Below are positions 45,255 through 55,201 of a stretch of 64,000 bases of DNA, in pieces. The translations under genes and the position numbers were made by a program. The notes under the pieces are model-generated. The model saw only the letters and a list, made by a program, of their open reading frames with translations. It did no database searches and was not told the origin of the DNA. Positions within the stretch are counted from its first letter, which is position 1. The number at the start of each line of letters is the position of its first letter. The stretch is from Siphonobacter curvatus (GTDB taxonomy: Bacteria > Bacteroidota > Bacteroidia > Cytophagales > Spirosomataceae): positions 310,001 to 374,000 of the forward strand of contig NZ_PTRA01000003.1 of NCBI RefSeq assembly GCF_002943425.1, given 5' to 3'.

Positions 45255-45655
45255 AAGGATCCTTGGGTACTCTTTGTATACATGTTTACACTGTGAAAAT
45301 AAACGAAAAGATTGAATGAACAAGCCATTCCGCTAGGGCTGGTAAGGAGTCGGTAGATTCAGCTGTGCAGAGGTGCATGCTAATTCACTCTAAATCATAT
45401 CTAAAGAGAAAATCGACTTAAATGGATAAAAAAGCGTTCTTAACGTAAAAATTTAAGTCAAAAAAGAAGTTTTTTAAAGTAAAAGTACCATTTCATAATG
45501 GATGATTATATAAAGTTAGCATTGGAATCTCGTAATAGGGACCCTAAATGTAGGGGGATTTTTATGCCCAATTTTGAGGGTTAAATGATTAAAAAGAATT
45601 GAAAATATTTTAAAAAATACTTGATAAAAGGGAAGAAGCAGGCCTTTAAATGGCA
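45255..45655. other. AT-rich spacer, possible small-RNA source
   Basis: About 400 bases, AT-rich, no convincing frame; it lies between two minus-strand terminators. The 45581-45853 frame crosses the second terminator and is rejected. Confidence 0.35.
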
Positions 45656-45696
45656 CAAAAAAAAAGCCCCCGAACCTATTTTCAAGGCCGGGAGCA
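45656..45696 (-). terminator. Probable terminator of the hybrid kinase gene
   Basis: GCTCCCG / CGGGGGC (45689-45695, 45666-45672 read on the minus strand) with one wobble and a 16-base loop, followed by nine T. It lies 250 bases after the stop at 45943. Confidence 0.7.
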
Positions 45697-45942
45697 AAAG
45701 GCAGATGACTACCGAGTCTGGCGGGATGGTTCGGTAGGGTATAGGCCCCTTCATTCTGCCCATGAAGGGAAAATCTTCTAATTTTTTGACGCTTACGCTA
45801 AATCTGCCCGCAAGATAGATGTTTTTATGATACAATGCGTACAGTCCCTCCAATAAAAATAGAGGAGAGTAATTTTTGATTTTAGGGTATAATACTCAAT
45901 AGGTAGATAAAGAGTAATATTTATATAAAAAGGTACCGATGT

Positions 45943-48900
45943 CTAAACGGGCTTACGGTCTAGCCAGTGCTGAAGTGCCGAAAGCAGGGCCGCTTTGACT
46001 ACGGGCTTAATGAGGTAATCATCCATACCCGCGGCTAGGCAACGTTCACGCTCGCCGAGTACGGCACTGGCCGTAAGGGCCAGGATGGGCGTGCGATGGT
46101 GCGTTTCGAGTTTACGGATTTCCAGCGTCGCTTCATACCCATTGAGTTCGGGCATTTGTACATCCATAAAAATCAGATCGGGCTGGTGGTCTACAAACTG
46201 CTCGATGGCCTGTCGGCCCGTGGTAGCTTCCAGCAAGGTTGCTTGAGGAAAGCTGCGTTTAAGGAGGGTTTTGGCCAAAAGCATGTTAACGGCATTGTCT
46301 TCGGCGATTAACAGTTTCAGCGCCTGCTCACTCAAGACGGTTGTTGCGGACAAAGGCTGGTCGGGTGGGCACGCGGGTTGCTGCAAACGAGAGAGTGCCT
46401 GATAGAGCTGCTGCATTTTAATGGGCTTCAACAGCCGGGCATCAATATCGAGGGGTCGCATGGCTTCGTTGAGCAGCGGATCATCCGAAGAGCTACACAG
46501 CATAATGATAGGCTGCTCCTTGCCCGAAAGGTGTAATTGCTGCCGAATGCGGCGAATCGTCTGCAAACCATCCAGATCGGGCATGTGGTAGTCCATAAGC
46601 ACGACATCAAAGCGGGTAGTACTTTGCAGGAGCGCCAGGGCTTCTTCGCCCGAGCTGGCGTGCTGACAGGTAATATCATGTAAGGCTAACATATCGGTGA
46701 CAATACGGCGGTTGGTCGCGTTGTCATCCACGATTAAGACCTGTTTAAGATGGTGCAAATCAGTCGTAAGCACTGGTGCATCTTGAAGCACCGGCAAGTC
46801 GATTTCAAAGTAAAACAAGCTACCCTGACCCGGCGTACTCTCGAGTTTTAACTCACTCTTCATCAAGGCCAGCAACTTGGTAGAGATACTCAGCCCTAGC
46901 CCCGTACCGCCGAAACGTCGGGTTGTCGAGGCGTCTTCCTGGGCAAAGGCTTCAAAAATCCGCTCGTGTTGATCGGGCTTAATGCCAATGCCGGTATCAC
47001 GGACCGAAAAGCGGAAACGTGTCAGGCCCGAGTCTTGTTGGCCTAAGCTTTGAATTTTGAGTTCGATCTCACCTTCGTGTGTGAATTTCATGGCATTACT
47101 GAGCAGGTTGACCAGGACCTGACGCAGACGAACGCCATCGGCTTGAATGAATCGGGTTACGTCGGGGCTAATATCCAGTAAAACTTCAATATTTTTCTGG
47201 TGGGCCTGAAACAGGATCAGATCCGTAACCTGACTAGCTAGTTCAGGCAAGTCAATGCTCTCCGGGGATAATTCCAGATGGCCAGCTTCAATTTTAGAAA
47301 AATCCAGGATGTCGTTGATGATATCCAGCAGGGTTTGGGCCGATTGTACAACCAGCTTTACGTACTGCTGCTGGGTTTCGTCCAGTGGCGTTTTGAGCAG
47401 GAGTTCACTAAAACCGACCACCCCATTTAAGGGCGTTCGGATTTCGTGACTCATGTTAGCCAGAAATTCGGATTTGGCCCGGCTGGCGGCTAGGGCTTGC
47501 TGTTGGGCTTGGACAATCTTGGTTTCTGCCTTTTTCTTTTCGTCCACATCCTGTATGCTTCCGTAGAAACGTTGGCAGCGACCCTCTACGATTTCCACGT
47601 GTCCCAGCGTCCGAATCCATTTGGGCTGGCCCTGAGCCGTTTTAATTTGAATTTCTTCGTCCCAGGGCTGCCCCTTTTGCAGGGCCCGAAGGGCACGTCG
47701 CTTGAGCCGGCTTTGATGAGGTCCTAGCAAAGCCAGGGCTTGGGGTAGACTTACGGGAGCATTACCCGACAGTTCGTAGATCTGCCGGGTGACCTGGGAC
47801 ATAAAAAGCTCCTGGCGATCCGGGTTGTATTCCCAGCCCCCTACCTGAGCCATTTGGCTGGTTTGTTCGAGCAGTTGCCGGGTGTGATGCAGTTCGGCTT
47901 CGGCCGCTTTCCGATCCGTAATATCGTGGCTGGTCAAAATAATTTCACCGCCGAGTTCATTCACGCCGGCCGTAGTGATGGCCCAGCACCAGGAACCATT
48001 TTTATGACGGATCCGATGTTCCACCCCGGGCTGTACGGTATTGGTGGTCAGCGTCAGCGTCAGGGCGTTCATGCAGATGGCCAAGTCATCGGGATGCACA
48101 AAGCTGGCTACGGACTGACCCAGCGTTTCCTGAAGTGAATACCCGTAGACATTGGTCCAACTGGCCGAAGCGTAGGTTAAAATTCCCTCGGGCGTAATCG
48201 TGGTGAGCACATCGCTCATGTTGGCAATGAGCAGGGAGAAGTCCCGTTCTACTTTATGGTTTTGGGTTAAGTCGCGGCCAATGAGCAAAAACTCATGGGC
48301 GCTGCTGGTCGGGCCCATCAGGAGCCATTCGATGCTACGGATGTCACCGTTGCTGCCCGTCTGCCGAAGACGCATGGCCTGGGGGGCGGCCGTAGGCCAT
48401 TGGTTATAGGTGAGCAGGGCTTGTGCTTTGTCTTGATCTTTCTTGATGACATCTTCCAGCAAAGAGCGTCCTAAATCAGCTTGTGAATCCAGCCCGAAAT
48501 CCTGACAGAAACTTTGGTTCAAAAAGCGATAATGCCCCTGCTCGTCGGTCTTAACCAAGTACAATAAACCACTAGCGGCGATGTAGTTGTAGAGGGCCGC
48601 TTCGTGTTGGGCGGCCAGTTCCGCCTGCTTTTCTTTGGTGATATCCGAAAAGGTAATCAGTAGCCGGAAGGGATGCCCTTCGGCACTGCGAATGGCCAGA
48701 CCCTTCACACGGATCCAGACCAGGGAGCCCGTGCGGTGAAAATACCGGATAACGGCTTGGCAGGGGGCCTGGCTATCGGCTAGATGGGCATCGGCAAAGT
48801 GGCGGGCCAGGTACTCGTCCTGCGGGTGAATAAAGGCTTCGGGCAATCGATCAGGTACGGAATCGTAGCCGAGTAGGCCCCAAAAGTGTGGGCTCATCCA

Positions 48901-49014
48901 CTGGTGTTCGGGCCGAGACAAGTCCCAGGACCATAAGCCGGATTCCAGGACAAAGTCAAAGATACGCTGATCACTTTTGATCAGCGTAAATAGCTCTTCT
49001 TTTAAGTAATTCAT
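45943..49014 (-). CDS. Hybrid sensor histidine kinase with four PAS domains and two receivers
   Basis: 1023 residues, no membrane segment. Four PAS domains: about 15-130 (GLWSWDLSRPEHQWMSPHFW), 140-255 (YRFLNQSFCQDFGLD), 258-375 (ILTYASASWTNVYGYSLQET) and 380-500 (VGGWEYNPDRQELFMSQ). HisKA at about 515-580 has SHEIRTPLNG with His523; the ATPase (630-745) has NLLSNAMKFTHEG and GTGLGLSIS. Receivers at about 765-880 and 905-1015 carry Asp808 (LMDYHMP) and Asp951 (FMDVQMPELNGYEA). There is no output domain, so it probably feeds a phosphorelay to a separate regulator. Single gene, cytoplasmic. Confidence 0.93.
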   Translation of the reverse strand: MNYLKEELFTLIKSDQRIFDFVLESGLWSWDLSRPEHQWMSPHFWGLLGYDSVPDRLPEAFIHPQDEYLARHFADAHLADSQAPCQAVIRYFHRTGSLVWIRVKGLAIRSAEGHPFRLLITFSDITKEKQAELAAQHEAALYNYIAASGLLYLVKTDEQGHYRFLNQSFCQDFGLDSQADLGRSLLEDVIKKDQDKAQALLTYNQWPTAAPQAMRLRQTGSNGDIRSIEWLLMGPTSSAHEFLLIGRDLTQNHKVERDFSLLIANMSDVLTTITPEGILTYASASWTNVYGYSLQETLGQSVASFVHPDDLAICMNALTLTLTTNTVQPGVEHRIRHKNGSWCWAITTAGVNELGGEIILTSHDITDRKAAEAELHHTRQLLEQTSQMAQVGGWEYNPDRQELFMSQVTRQIYELSGNAPVSLPQALALLGPHQSRLKRRALRALQKGQPWDEEIQIKTAQGQPKWIRTLGHVEIVEGRCQRFYGSIQDVDEKKKAETKIVQAQQQALAASRAKSEFLANMSHEIRTPLNGVVGFSELLLKTPLDETQQQYVKLVVQSAQTLLDIINDILDFSKIEAGHLELSPESIDLPELASQVTDLILFQAHQKNIEVLLDISPDVTRFIQADGVRLRQVLVNLLSNAMKFTHEGEIELKIQSLGQQDSGLTRFRFSVRDTGIGIKPDQHERIFEAFAQEDASTTRRFGGTGLGLSISTKLLALMKSELKLESTPGQGSLFYFEIDLPVLQDAPVLTTDLHHLKQVLIVDDNATNRRIVTDMLALHDITCQHASSGEEALALLQSTTRFDVVLMDYHMPDLDGLQTIRRIRQQLHLSGKEQPIIMLCSSSDDPLLNEAMRPLDIDARLLKPIKMQQLYQALSRLQQPACPPDQPLSATTVLSEQALKLLIAEDNAVNMLLAKTLLKRSFPQATLLEATTGRQAIEQFVDHQPDLIFMDVQMPELNGYEATLEIRKLETHHRTPILALTASAVLGERERCLAAGMDDYLIKPVVKAALLSALQHWLDRKPV

Positions 49015-49220
49015 GAAATGGCGGACTCTGACTTACGACGGAGTATAGTGTAGGTGCGGTTATGAAAGGGTAATTCCTTGTAAAGGTTAAAAATACAGAA
49101 TATGCTTGGAATCAAGGACTAACTGGGTAGAAAATCCTTGGTTATGGATGGAAAAATTTCGGAGGTAGGTGTTTACTCTATCGCTTCTAGTAAGATAGCT
49201 AGCAGTAGCGGTGCCCCCGC

Positions 49221-50015
49221 TTACCCTAGGGTCGGTACGGCAATGGTTACGGACGTACCGCGTTGCGGCTGACTATCGATGTGCAGAGCGCCTTTGAGTA
49301 ATTCGACGCGACGATGCAGGTTTTTAAGGCCCAGTCCGCTGCCCGCTACGGACGGTGCGGGTTGTGCGGAAAAACCGCATCCATTATCGGTAATGTGGAT
49401 GCGTAACGCGTGAGATTCGTACGAAAAATGCAGGGAAATCTGGCTGGCCTGCGCGTGCTTGAGGGCATTATTTAAAATCTCCTGAATCATGCGGAAAAGC
49501 AGTAAATCCTGCCGCTCGGGAAGGGCGTAGGGCGATCCCTCCAGGCTTACCTTTAATTCCAACTGACTTACTTTACGGATGCGATTGGCTTCAAAAACGG
49601 CACTCTCGTACAAGCCGAAGCTTTCAATGACGCCCGGATTCAGTGTCTTGGTCACGTCCCGAACGGCTTGGACGGCTTCCTGCAGCAGGGCATTGACTTC
49701 GTTTACTTCCTGTTTAAGCGCTGTATCGGTTGTTTTATTACGTAAACTAAACAGGCCCAATCGCACGACCGATAGAAGCTGACCCACGTGATCGTGCAAA
49801 TCCTGGCTGATGTGCTCCAGAATAGCCGTCTGAATTTCGAGCTGGGATTCCAGCAACTCCTGGGCAAAAGCAGCTTTCAGGGCTTGCTGCTCGCGTTGGT
49901 GCCGTCGGTAGCGTTGCTGGTAGCGAATGGTATTGACAATGACAAAGCCCGCCAGCGTCGTCAGTAGTAAGCAGACGACCAGACAGGTAATCAAAAAATG
50001 ATCCGAAAAGGTCAT
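49221..50015 (-). CDS. HisKA_3-type sensor histidine kinase
   Basis: 264 residues: one N-terminal membrane segment (FLITCLVVCLLLTTLAGFVI), a short coiled coil, then HisKA_3 with ISQDLHDHVGQLLSVVRLGL (His74) and an ATPase domain with NNALKHA, DNGCGFS and GLGLKNLHRRVELLKG. These are marks of the NarX/LiaS class, whose partners are NarL/LuxR-type regulators. No regulator is adjacent; the NarL-type regulator at 59414 is the only one in the window. It overlaps the 7TM gene by four bases and is last in a three-gene operon. Confidence 0.92.
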   Translation of the reverse strand: MTFSDHFLITCLVVCLLLTTLAGFVIVNTIRYQQRYRRHQREQQALKAAFAQELLESQLEIQTAILEHISQDLHDHVGQLLSVVRLGLFSLRNKTTDTALKQEVNEVNALLQEAVQAVRDVTKTLNPGVIESFGLYESAVFEANRIRKVSQLELKVSLEGSPYALPERQDLLLFRMIQEILNNALKHAQASQISLHFSYESHALRIHITDNGCGFSAQPAPSVAGSGLGLKNLHRRVELLKGALHIDSQPQRGTSVTIAVPTLG

Positions 50016-50656
50016 ACCCGACGTTGAAGGGGTAAGCGTTCCTGTTTACCCACGTACGCGAGGGCTAAACACGTGTACATAGCCATGTTAGCCAGGAATC
50101 CCACCCGGTTAAACCAGTAGTGCATCCGCAGGTCTTCGCCTAGGCTGTTATGCAGAGCCTGCAGGGGCAGACAAGTTGCATTAAAAAGTAAGATACCACT
50201 GCTAATCCAAAACAAACGGTACTGAAAAACGGAATGTGGCTGTTGCAGCAGTCGCTGAAAATACCACAGGGCCCAAGCGCTGGTTAGCAGCAGGGAAAGG
50301 ACCAGGCTGTTCGTCCCGCCGACGGAGCGAAAGGGCTGCCACCACAGTACGTTAACCACGTAAAAAATTCCATAGAAAATCAGACTTCGTTTCAACCAGG
50401 GGCTGCGTAACTCCTCGGCGTAGCCCAGGGTGGTTAATGCGTAAGCAAGGGGCCAAAAGGTATTGTAAACCAACAGGTTGTTGTGATACACCACCCGGGC
50501 GTAAAAAGCAAGGGATTCGGCTAGTAGCGTAAAGAGCAATAAAGCCCAAAAATAGCGCAGGCTCTTCGGCAGCGTGCGCAGGCGGTAGCTAGCCAAACCC
50601 AGGGCGACGGCCATTAACAGAAGGATCGCAATGTTATAGGGATCAAAATCACTCAT
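50012..50656 (-). CDS. Seven-helix membrane protein of unknown function
   Basis: 214 residues with seven hydrophobic helices, for example NIAILLLMAVALGLASYRL, YFWALLLFTLLAESLAFYA, LIFYGIFYVVNVLWW and FLANMAMYTCLALAYVG. No catalytic motif is seen. It overlaps the following kinase gene by four bases and follows a lipoprotein gene by 14, so it may be the membrane sensor of that kinase. Function is inference from position only. Confidence 0.78.
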   Translation of the reverse strand: MSDFDPYNIAILLLMAVALGLASYRLRTLPKSLRYFWALLLFTLLAESLAFYARVVYHNNLLVYNTFWPLAYALTTLGYAEELRSPWLKRSLIFYGIFYVVNVLWWQPFRSVGGTNSLVLSLLLTSAWALWYFQRLLQQPHSVFQYRLFWISSGILLFNATCLPLQALHNSLGEDLRMHYWFNRVGFLANMAMYTCLALAYVGKQERLPLQRRV

Positions 50657-50670
50657 ACGAAGGGAAACCT

Positions 50671-51414
50671 TTATTGACAGTTACTGGGTGGGGGGCAATT
50701 TTTAATCACGTTAAAGTAAGCATCCTCCGAAGCAGCATCTTTTTCGGGGACTACGGGCACGGAGTAAATAATGGTTAGGTAAGCACCCCCGGTAGAACGG
50801 GGTAGTAAGCCCGGCGAAAGGTAGATGTACTCGGGATAGGATCCCGTTGGAAAGAGTTCGCTCAGCCATTTTTCCAGCCGGTCAATGGGGGTAGGCAGAC
50901 TATAATAAAAGTAATTCTTAAAAAAGGCAGGCGGAGCCAGCAAGCTATCCAGCCCGGTACTCAGAAGTTGGTAGCGAAAGTTTTCTTTATAGAGTTGAGC
51001 CCGGGCAGGAGCAATACCCTTAAAATACCCTGCGTTCAAGGTATCGGCTGGCCCCGTCGTTCCTAGGAGTAGGCTTAGGGGTTGGTCCAGATCCGTCAGG
51101 ACGGGGTAGACAATTAGATTTTTTTGTCCCTTATAAAACTGACGCAGCTCAGCCAGGTTAATTTTAAATCGCTTGTGAAAAACGCTGGTATCGGCACTGG
51201 TTTCGTTGAGGTGCTCATAGGCTTTCACGCCACCGAGTTCCTGATTGAGAACGGCACTCAGTAGGCTGATTTCTTCCCAGGCCTGCTTAGCGGAGATGGG
51301 TGAGCCGGATACTTCGATCGGGGTGACGGGGGGCGAATCGGGGGGGCTGGCGGGTTTGGATTGGCAGGCACACAGCAACCCACTGAGCAGCAGGCCGAGT
51401 AAAAAAGATCTCAT
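50671..51414 (-). CDS. Lipoprotein of unknown function
   Basis: 247 residues with a clear lipobox (GLLCACQSKP) and Pro/Ser-rich tether. The body is acidic and mixed, with AWEEISLLSAVLNQELGG and FKGIAPARAQLYKENFRYQL, and no recognised family. It is first in an operon with the 7TM protein and HisKA_3 kinase. A sensor-lipoprotein role is suggested by that position; nothing in its own sequence proves it. Confidence 0.75.
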   Translation of the reverse strand: MRSFLLGLLLSGLLCACQSKPASPPDSPPVTPIEVSGSPISAKQAWEEISLLSAVLNQELGGVKAYEHLNETSADTSVFHKRFKINLAELRQFYKGQKNLIVYPVLTDLDQPLSLLLGTTGPADTLNAGYFKGIAPARAQLYKENFRYQLLSTGLDSLLAPPAFFKNYFYYSLPTPIDRLEKWLSELFPTGSYPEYIYLSPGLLPRSTGGAYLTIIYSVPVVPEKDAASEDAYFNVIKNCPPPSNCQ

Positions 51415-51562
51415 GGGGGACTATGATTAGGGCAAAGCAATGAGCAGGGAAAGGTACTAAAAAAATGGCTTATACTCATTAGTAGTGAGCTAATTTGAGG
51501 CATTTACTACTGGTCTACCCTCAAACATTTCTCACCGATCTTTACTTATGTCAAACGATGTC

Positions 51563-54500
51563 CTAGGTTTCCAGCACGCGGTGGCGGGGCAGAAAGACGT
51601 CAAATTGTGCACCGGCCCGACTTTGAGCGGTAATGAATCCCCCGTGGTTTTCGGCTACTTTTTTACAGATCGCTAGGCCAATGCCCGTACCCGTTTGCCC
51701 CGGATCGAGTCGCTTAAAAAGGGTAAATAACTGAGCGGCGTAAGCTGGATCAAAGCCCGGACCGTTGTCCTTGAGGCGTAAACATACGTAATCGGTCGAG
51801 AGTACTTTTACAGTCGTGGGGAGTACGGGTGAAGGGTCGTAGCTAATTTGAATGCGGGGACGGTCTTCGGTGAATTTTAAGGCGTTGCTTAGTAAGTTAC
51901 TAAGCAGCTGGTTGATTTGTACGGGAATCGCCAGGAGCCGGGGAAGCGGAGCGGGGCACTCAATCTGGGCACCTTTTTCGGCGATCAATGCTTCAAAATC
52001 CCGTAGTACCTCGGCGAGTACCAGGTTGAGATCCGTTTCGGTGAAAAGCTCGTCGGGCTGCGTCAAACGCGAAAACTGCAGGAGATCTTTAATGAGCTGG
52101 GACATGCGATCGGCCGATTGCATGATCTTTTCCAGGTAGGCCTGACCTTGTAACCCAGCTACTAAGTGCCGGGTTTGCATAAGGTTGGCAAAGACCTGGA
52201 TTTTGCGGAGGGGTTCTTGTAAGTCGTGACTCGAGATGTAGGCAAACTGTTCCAGTTCTCGATTGACCCGCCACAGCTCCTGATTAGCAATTTCGAGCTT
52301 CTCGGTACGCTCGACGACCCGGTCTTCTAAATCCGTGGCCAGGTGTTGTGCCCGCTGTCGGGCGATAACCAGGGGCGTAATTTCGTGGGCAATGGCGATA
52401 ATGCCCGTAGGCTGGCCCGATTCTTCGCGTAGGGCTTCCAGGGTTAATTGTATATACACGGGCGTATCGCGGCCCGCCAGGGTAAGGGGAATTTCCCGGG
52501 CCACGTACCCTTCCCCGCTGGCGTATACCTGGCCCATGATCGGTCCAAAGCCTTGGTTGTTGAGCTCGGGTAAAGCCTCCAGTAAAGGAAAGCCGAGTAC
52601 CTGATGGGCCTGGCGCCCCCATAGTTGGAGCATAGCGGCATTGGCCACATCCACGATATACTCGGGGCCGGCATAAATGGCAATGGCCACGGGGGCCTGT
52701 TCCACCAGCCGCCGGAGTTGCTTGGCGGCAAACAAACGGGTTTTCGAAATTTTAATTTGGGCCCGGATTTTCGTGAGCAATTCTTTGCTGGAGAAGGGTT
52801 TCACTAAATAGTCATCGGCACCCGCCTCCAACCCATCAATGCGGGCTTCTTCGCCCGCTCGGGCAGAAAGAAAAATCAGCGGAATAGCCTGCGTAGCGGG
52901 GTTCGCCTTGAGCAGGGTCAGTAGCTGCTTACCATCCATGACGGGCATCATCAAATCACTCAGCACTAAATCAATGGGGTGGGCGTGCAGCTGTTGCAGG
53001 GCATCGGCTCCATTGGTAGCGGTTCGAATCCCAAAATAGGGCTTGAGTAACCGCACCAGATACTGTCGCACGTCGGCGTTATCGTCGACGATGAGTACCG
53101 TCGTATGCGCATCTCGTTCGGGGTGCTCAGCGGTATGCTCGGGGATTTCCTCCTGGCCGAGAATACTACGGGCTTCCTCAAGGAAAGTACCGGCTAGTCC
53201 ACTTATGCCGGGCTGAGCGGGGGTATCCAGGATGTCGCTGGCCGCTAAGTGTGCCTTTCCCAGGGGTAGGGTAACGATGAAGCTGCTTCCCTGGTGTTCA
53301 ATACTTTCCACGCGGATCGAGCCCTGGTGCAGGTGCACGAGTTCCTGTACCAGCGAAAGACCGATGCCCGTGCCTTCGTGGGTACGCCCGCCCGCGTTTT
53401 CAACCCGGTGAAAGCGGTCAAACATGTGGGGTAGCTCACGAATAGGGATTCCTACCCCAGTGTCAGTTACGCGAAGTACTGCCTGGTTCTGCTGCTGGCG
53501 TAAGGTGACGGTAATCGATCCCTGTAGGGTGTACTTAAAGGCGTTTGAAAGCAGGTTGAGGACAATCTTTTCCCACATTTCCGGGTCCACGTAGACGTCC
53601 GGCAAGGGGTCCAGCACCACGTTGAGTTGCATGCCCGCTTTTTCAATAATCGAGCGAAAGCTACTGGCTAGGTCCTGGGTAAGCGAAAAGAGGTCGGTGG
53701 CCTGAAAGTGGGCATGGGTTCGGCGTGCTTCAATGCGGCTAAAGTCCAGCAGGTTATTAACCAGCTTGAGTAGCCGTTGCGCATTGCGGTGAGTGGTTTC
53801 CAGATTCTGGCGTTGGGTCCAAGATAAAGACTCCGCCCGTAGTTCTTCCAAAGGCCCCAGCATGAGGGTCAAGGGCGTGCGAAACTCGTGACTGACGTTG
53901 CTAAAAAAAGCCGTCTTGGCTCGATCAATGGCTGCCAGGGCTTCGGCCTTTTTCTGTTCTTCCTGGTAGGCGTAGACGTTAGAAAAGGCCGTATTGATGG
54001 TATTGGCAAGCAAGGCGTAAAAATTCTGGTATTCCTGATCCAGCGCCCGCCGGGGGCTTACCCCCGCTACGACCCAGCCCACCGGCTGTGCTTTCGTAGA
54101 AAGTACAATGGGAAGGACTACCGCCGTATGGACGGGCTCGGGAAATGCAGCTCCTTGAAAATTTCCCAACCGATTCGGTACATCTTCCAGAACCGTTAGG
54201 GTAGAAATTTCGCTTAGCCATGACGGTTCGGTGAACGCAGGTAAGACTTGAGCGAAGGGTGCCGACTGGCTGGTGGCCATCAGCTGGACCCCGTCGGCTT
54301 GCCTTTCATAACAGAGTAAAAAGGGTAGGTCCAGGGCAAAGCTTTCATCGAGACCGCTTAGGGCCGCGTAAATATCCGGGTTGCTCTTGGCCTGACTCGT
54401 TCTGGTGGCCACATCCCGCAGCACTTGTGTTCGGCGGGCACTGAGCATCTTGTCAGTGGTTTCGGTAATGGGGTGAAAAATACCGCCCACCTCACCGGAT

Positions 54501-55006
54501 TCGTCGCGGATGGGAGCGAAGGAAAAGGTCATGAAGGCTTCTTCCAGATACCCATACCGGTCCAAAAACATCTGTTGGTCTTTAATGTAGGTACCCTCCC
54601 CCTGCTGACCTCGGGTAAAGGCATCTCCTACAACAGGCAAGGCCGTTTCCCAACAAATCCGGAAATTTTGCCCCATCGATTCGGGGTGCTTGGCTCCGCA
54701 AATAGGTCGGTAGCTGTCGTTGTAAATCTGAATCGTTTCCGGACCCCAGGCAATTAGGATGGGAAAGGTGGAGGATAAACATAAACTGACCGAAGTTCGA
54801 AGACTTTGTGGCCAGGTAGCCGGCGGCCCCAGCGGCGTTTTCGACCAGTCCATGGTCCGTATGAGTTCCCCCATGGCACCGCCACCGGATAAAAAGGATT
54901 GAGAAGATTCTAAGGGTGGATGTGAGGTCATCAAAGCTGATATGAAAAGCTGGGGGGAGTGGTCTTCCCGAAAAACGCCCGGGTGGGTTCTATTTTCTTT
55001 AACCAT
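51563..55006 (-). CDS. Kinase-receiver-kinase hybrid sensor protein
   Basis: 1147 residues from ATG 55006 (an ATG at 54931 is an alternative). Order: a PAS-like region about 40-170 (SFLSGGGAMGELIRTMDWSK), a GAF-like region 190-340, HisKA 1 with SHEFRTPLTLMLGP (His373) and ATPase 1 (NLLSNAFKYTLQG; GTGIGLSLV), a receiver at about 640-755 with LSDLMMPVMDG (Asp684), a PAS domain at 765-880, a coiled coil, HisKA 2 with SSHDLQEPLRKIQVFA (His927) and ATPase 2 (NLLSNALKF; GTGIGLAIC). Two full kinase modules flank one receiver, and no output domain follows. The second module is of the phytochrome/bacteriophytochrome-like type. Confidence 0.9.
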   Translation of the reverse strand: MVKENRTHPGVFREDHSPQLFISALMTSHPPLESSQSFLSGGGAMGELIRTMDWSKTPLGPPATWPQSLRTSVSLCLSSTFPILIAWGPETIQIYNDSYRPICGAKHPESMGQNFRICWETALPVVGDAFTRGQQGEGTYIKDQQMFLDRYGYLEEAFMTFSFAPIRDESGEVGGIFHPITETTDKMLSARRTQVLRDVATRTSQAKSNPDIYAALSGLDESFALDLPFLLCYERQADGVQLMATSQSAPFAQVLPAFTEPSWLSEISTLTVLEDVPNRLGNFQGAAFPEPVHTAVVLPIVLSTKAQPVGWVVAGVSPRRALDQEYQNFYALLANTINTAFSNVYAYQEEQKKAEALAAIDRAKTAFFSNVSHEFRTPLTLMLGPLEELRAESLSWTQRQNLETTHRNAQRLLKLVNNLLDFSRIEARRTHAHFQATDLFSLTQDLASSFRSIIEKAGMQLNVVLDPLPDVYVDPEMWEKIVLNLLSNAFKYTLQGSITVTLRQQQNQAVLRVTDTGVGIPIRELPHMFDRFHRVENAGGRTHEGTGIGLSLVQELVHLHQGSIRVESIEHQGSSFIVTLPLGKAHLAASDILDTPAQPGISGLAGTFLEEARSILGQEEIPEHTAEHPERDAHTTVLIVDDNADVRQYLVRLLKPYFGIRTATNGADALQQLHAHPIDLVLSDLMMPVMDGKQLLTLLKANPATQAIPLIFLSARAGEEARIDGLEAGADDYLVKPFSSKELLTKIRAQIKISKTRLFAAKQLRRLVEQAPVAIAIYAGPEYIVDVANAAMLQLWGRQAHQVLGFPLLEALPELNNQGFGPIMGQVYASGEGYVAREIPLTLAGRDTPVYIQLTLEALREESGQPTGIIAIAHEITPLVIARQRAQHLATDLEDRVVERTEKLEIANQELWRVNRELEQFAYISSHDLQEPLRKIQVFANLMQTRHLVAGLQGQAYLEKIMQSADRMSQLIKDLLQFSRLTQPDELFTETDLNLVLAEVLRDFEALIAEKGAQIECPAPLPRLLAIPVQINQLLSNLLSNALKFTEDRPRIQISYDPSPVLPTTVKVLSTDYVCLRLKDNGPGFDPAYAAQLFTLFKRLDPGQTGTGIGLAICKKVAENHGGFITAQSRAGAQFDVFLPRHRVLET

Positions 55007-55031
55007 CAAAGACCTATTTTTGTTAAGGTCT

Positions 55032-55061
55032 CCCCGGTGGGATGTTCCCCGGTGGGATGTT
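55032..55061. repeat. Short tandem duplication
   Basis: CCCCGGTGGGATGTT occurs twice in direct contact (55032-55046, 55047-55061), just upstream of the hybrid kinase start. Confidence 0.85.
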
Positions 55062-55201
55062 CCTTAGTAAGACTCACGTTTGCTAGAGTCAGGATACTTC
55101 GCTGTAATCCCTAACCACTAAATACACAACTACTAGTAAAGAAACAGCAGTATACTATAGGACGCTGGCGGCCTTGAACCCCATACGATTCTTCCTACGC
55201 T

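Noticed and set aside
45581-45853. 90-codon minus-strand frame
   Set aside because: Crosses the terminator 45656-45696; a gene would not contain it.
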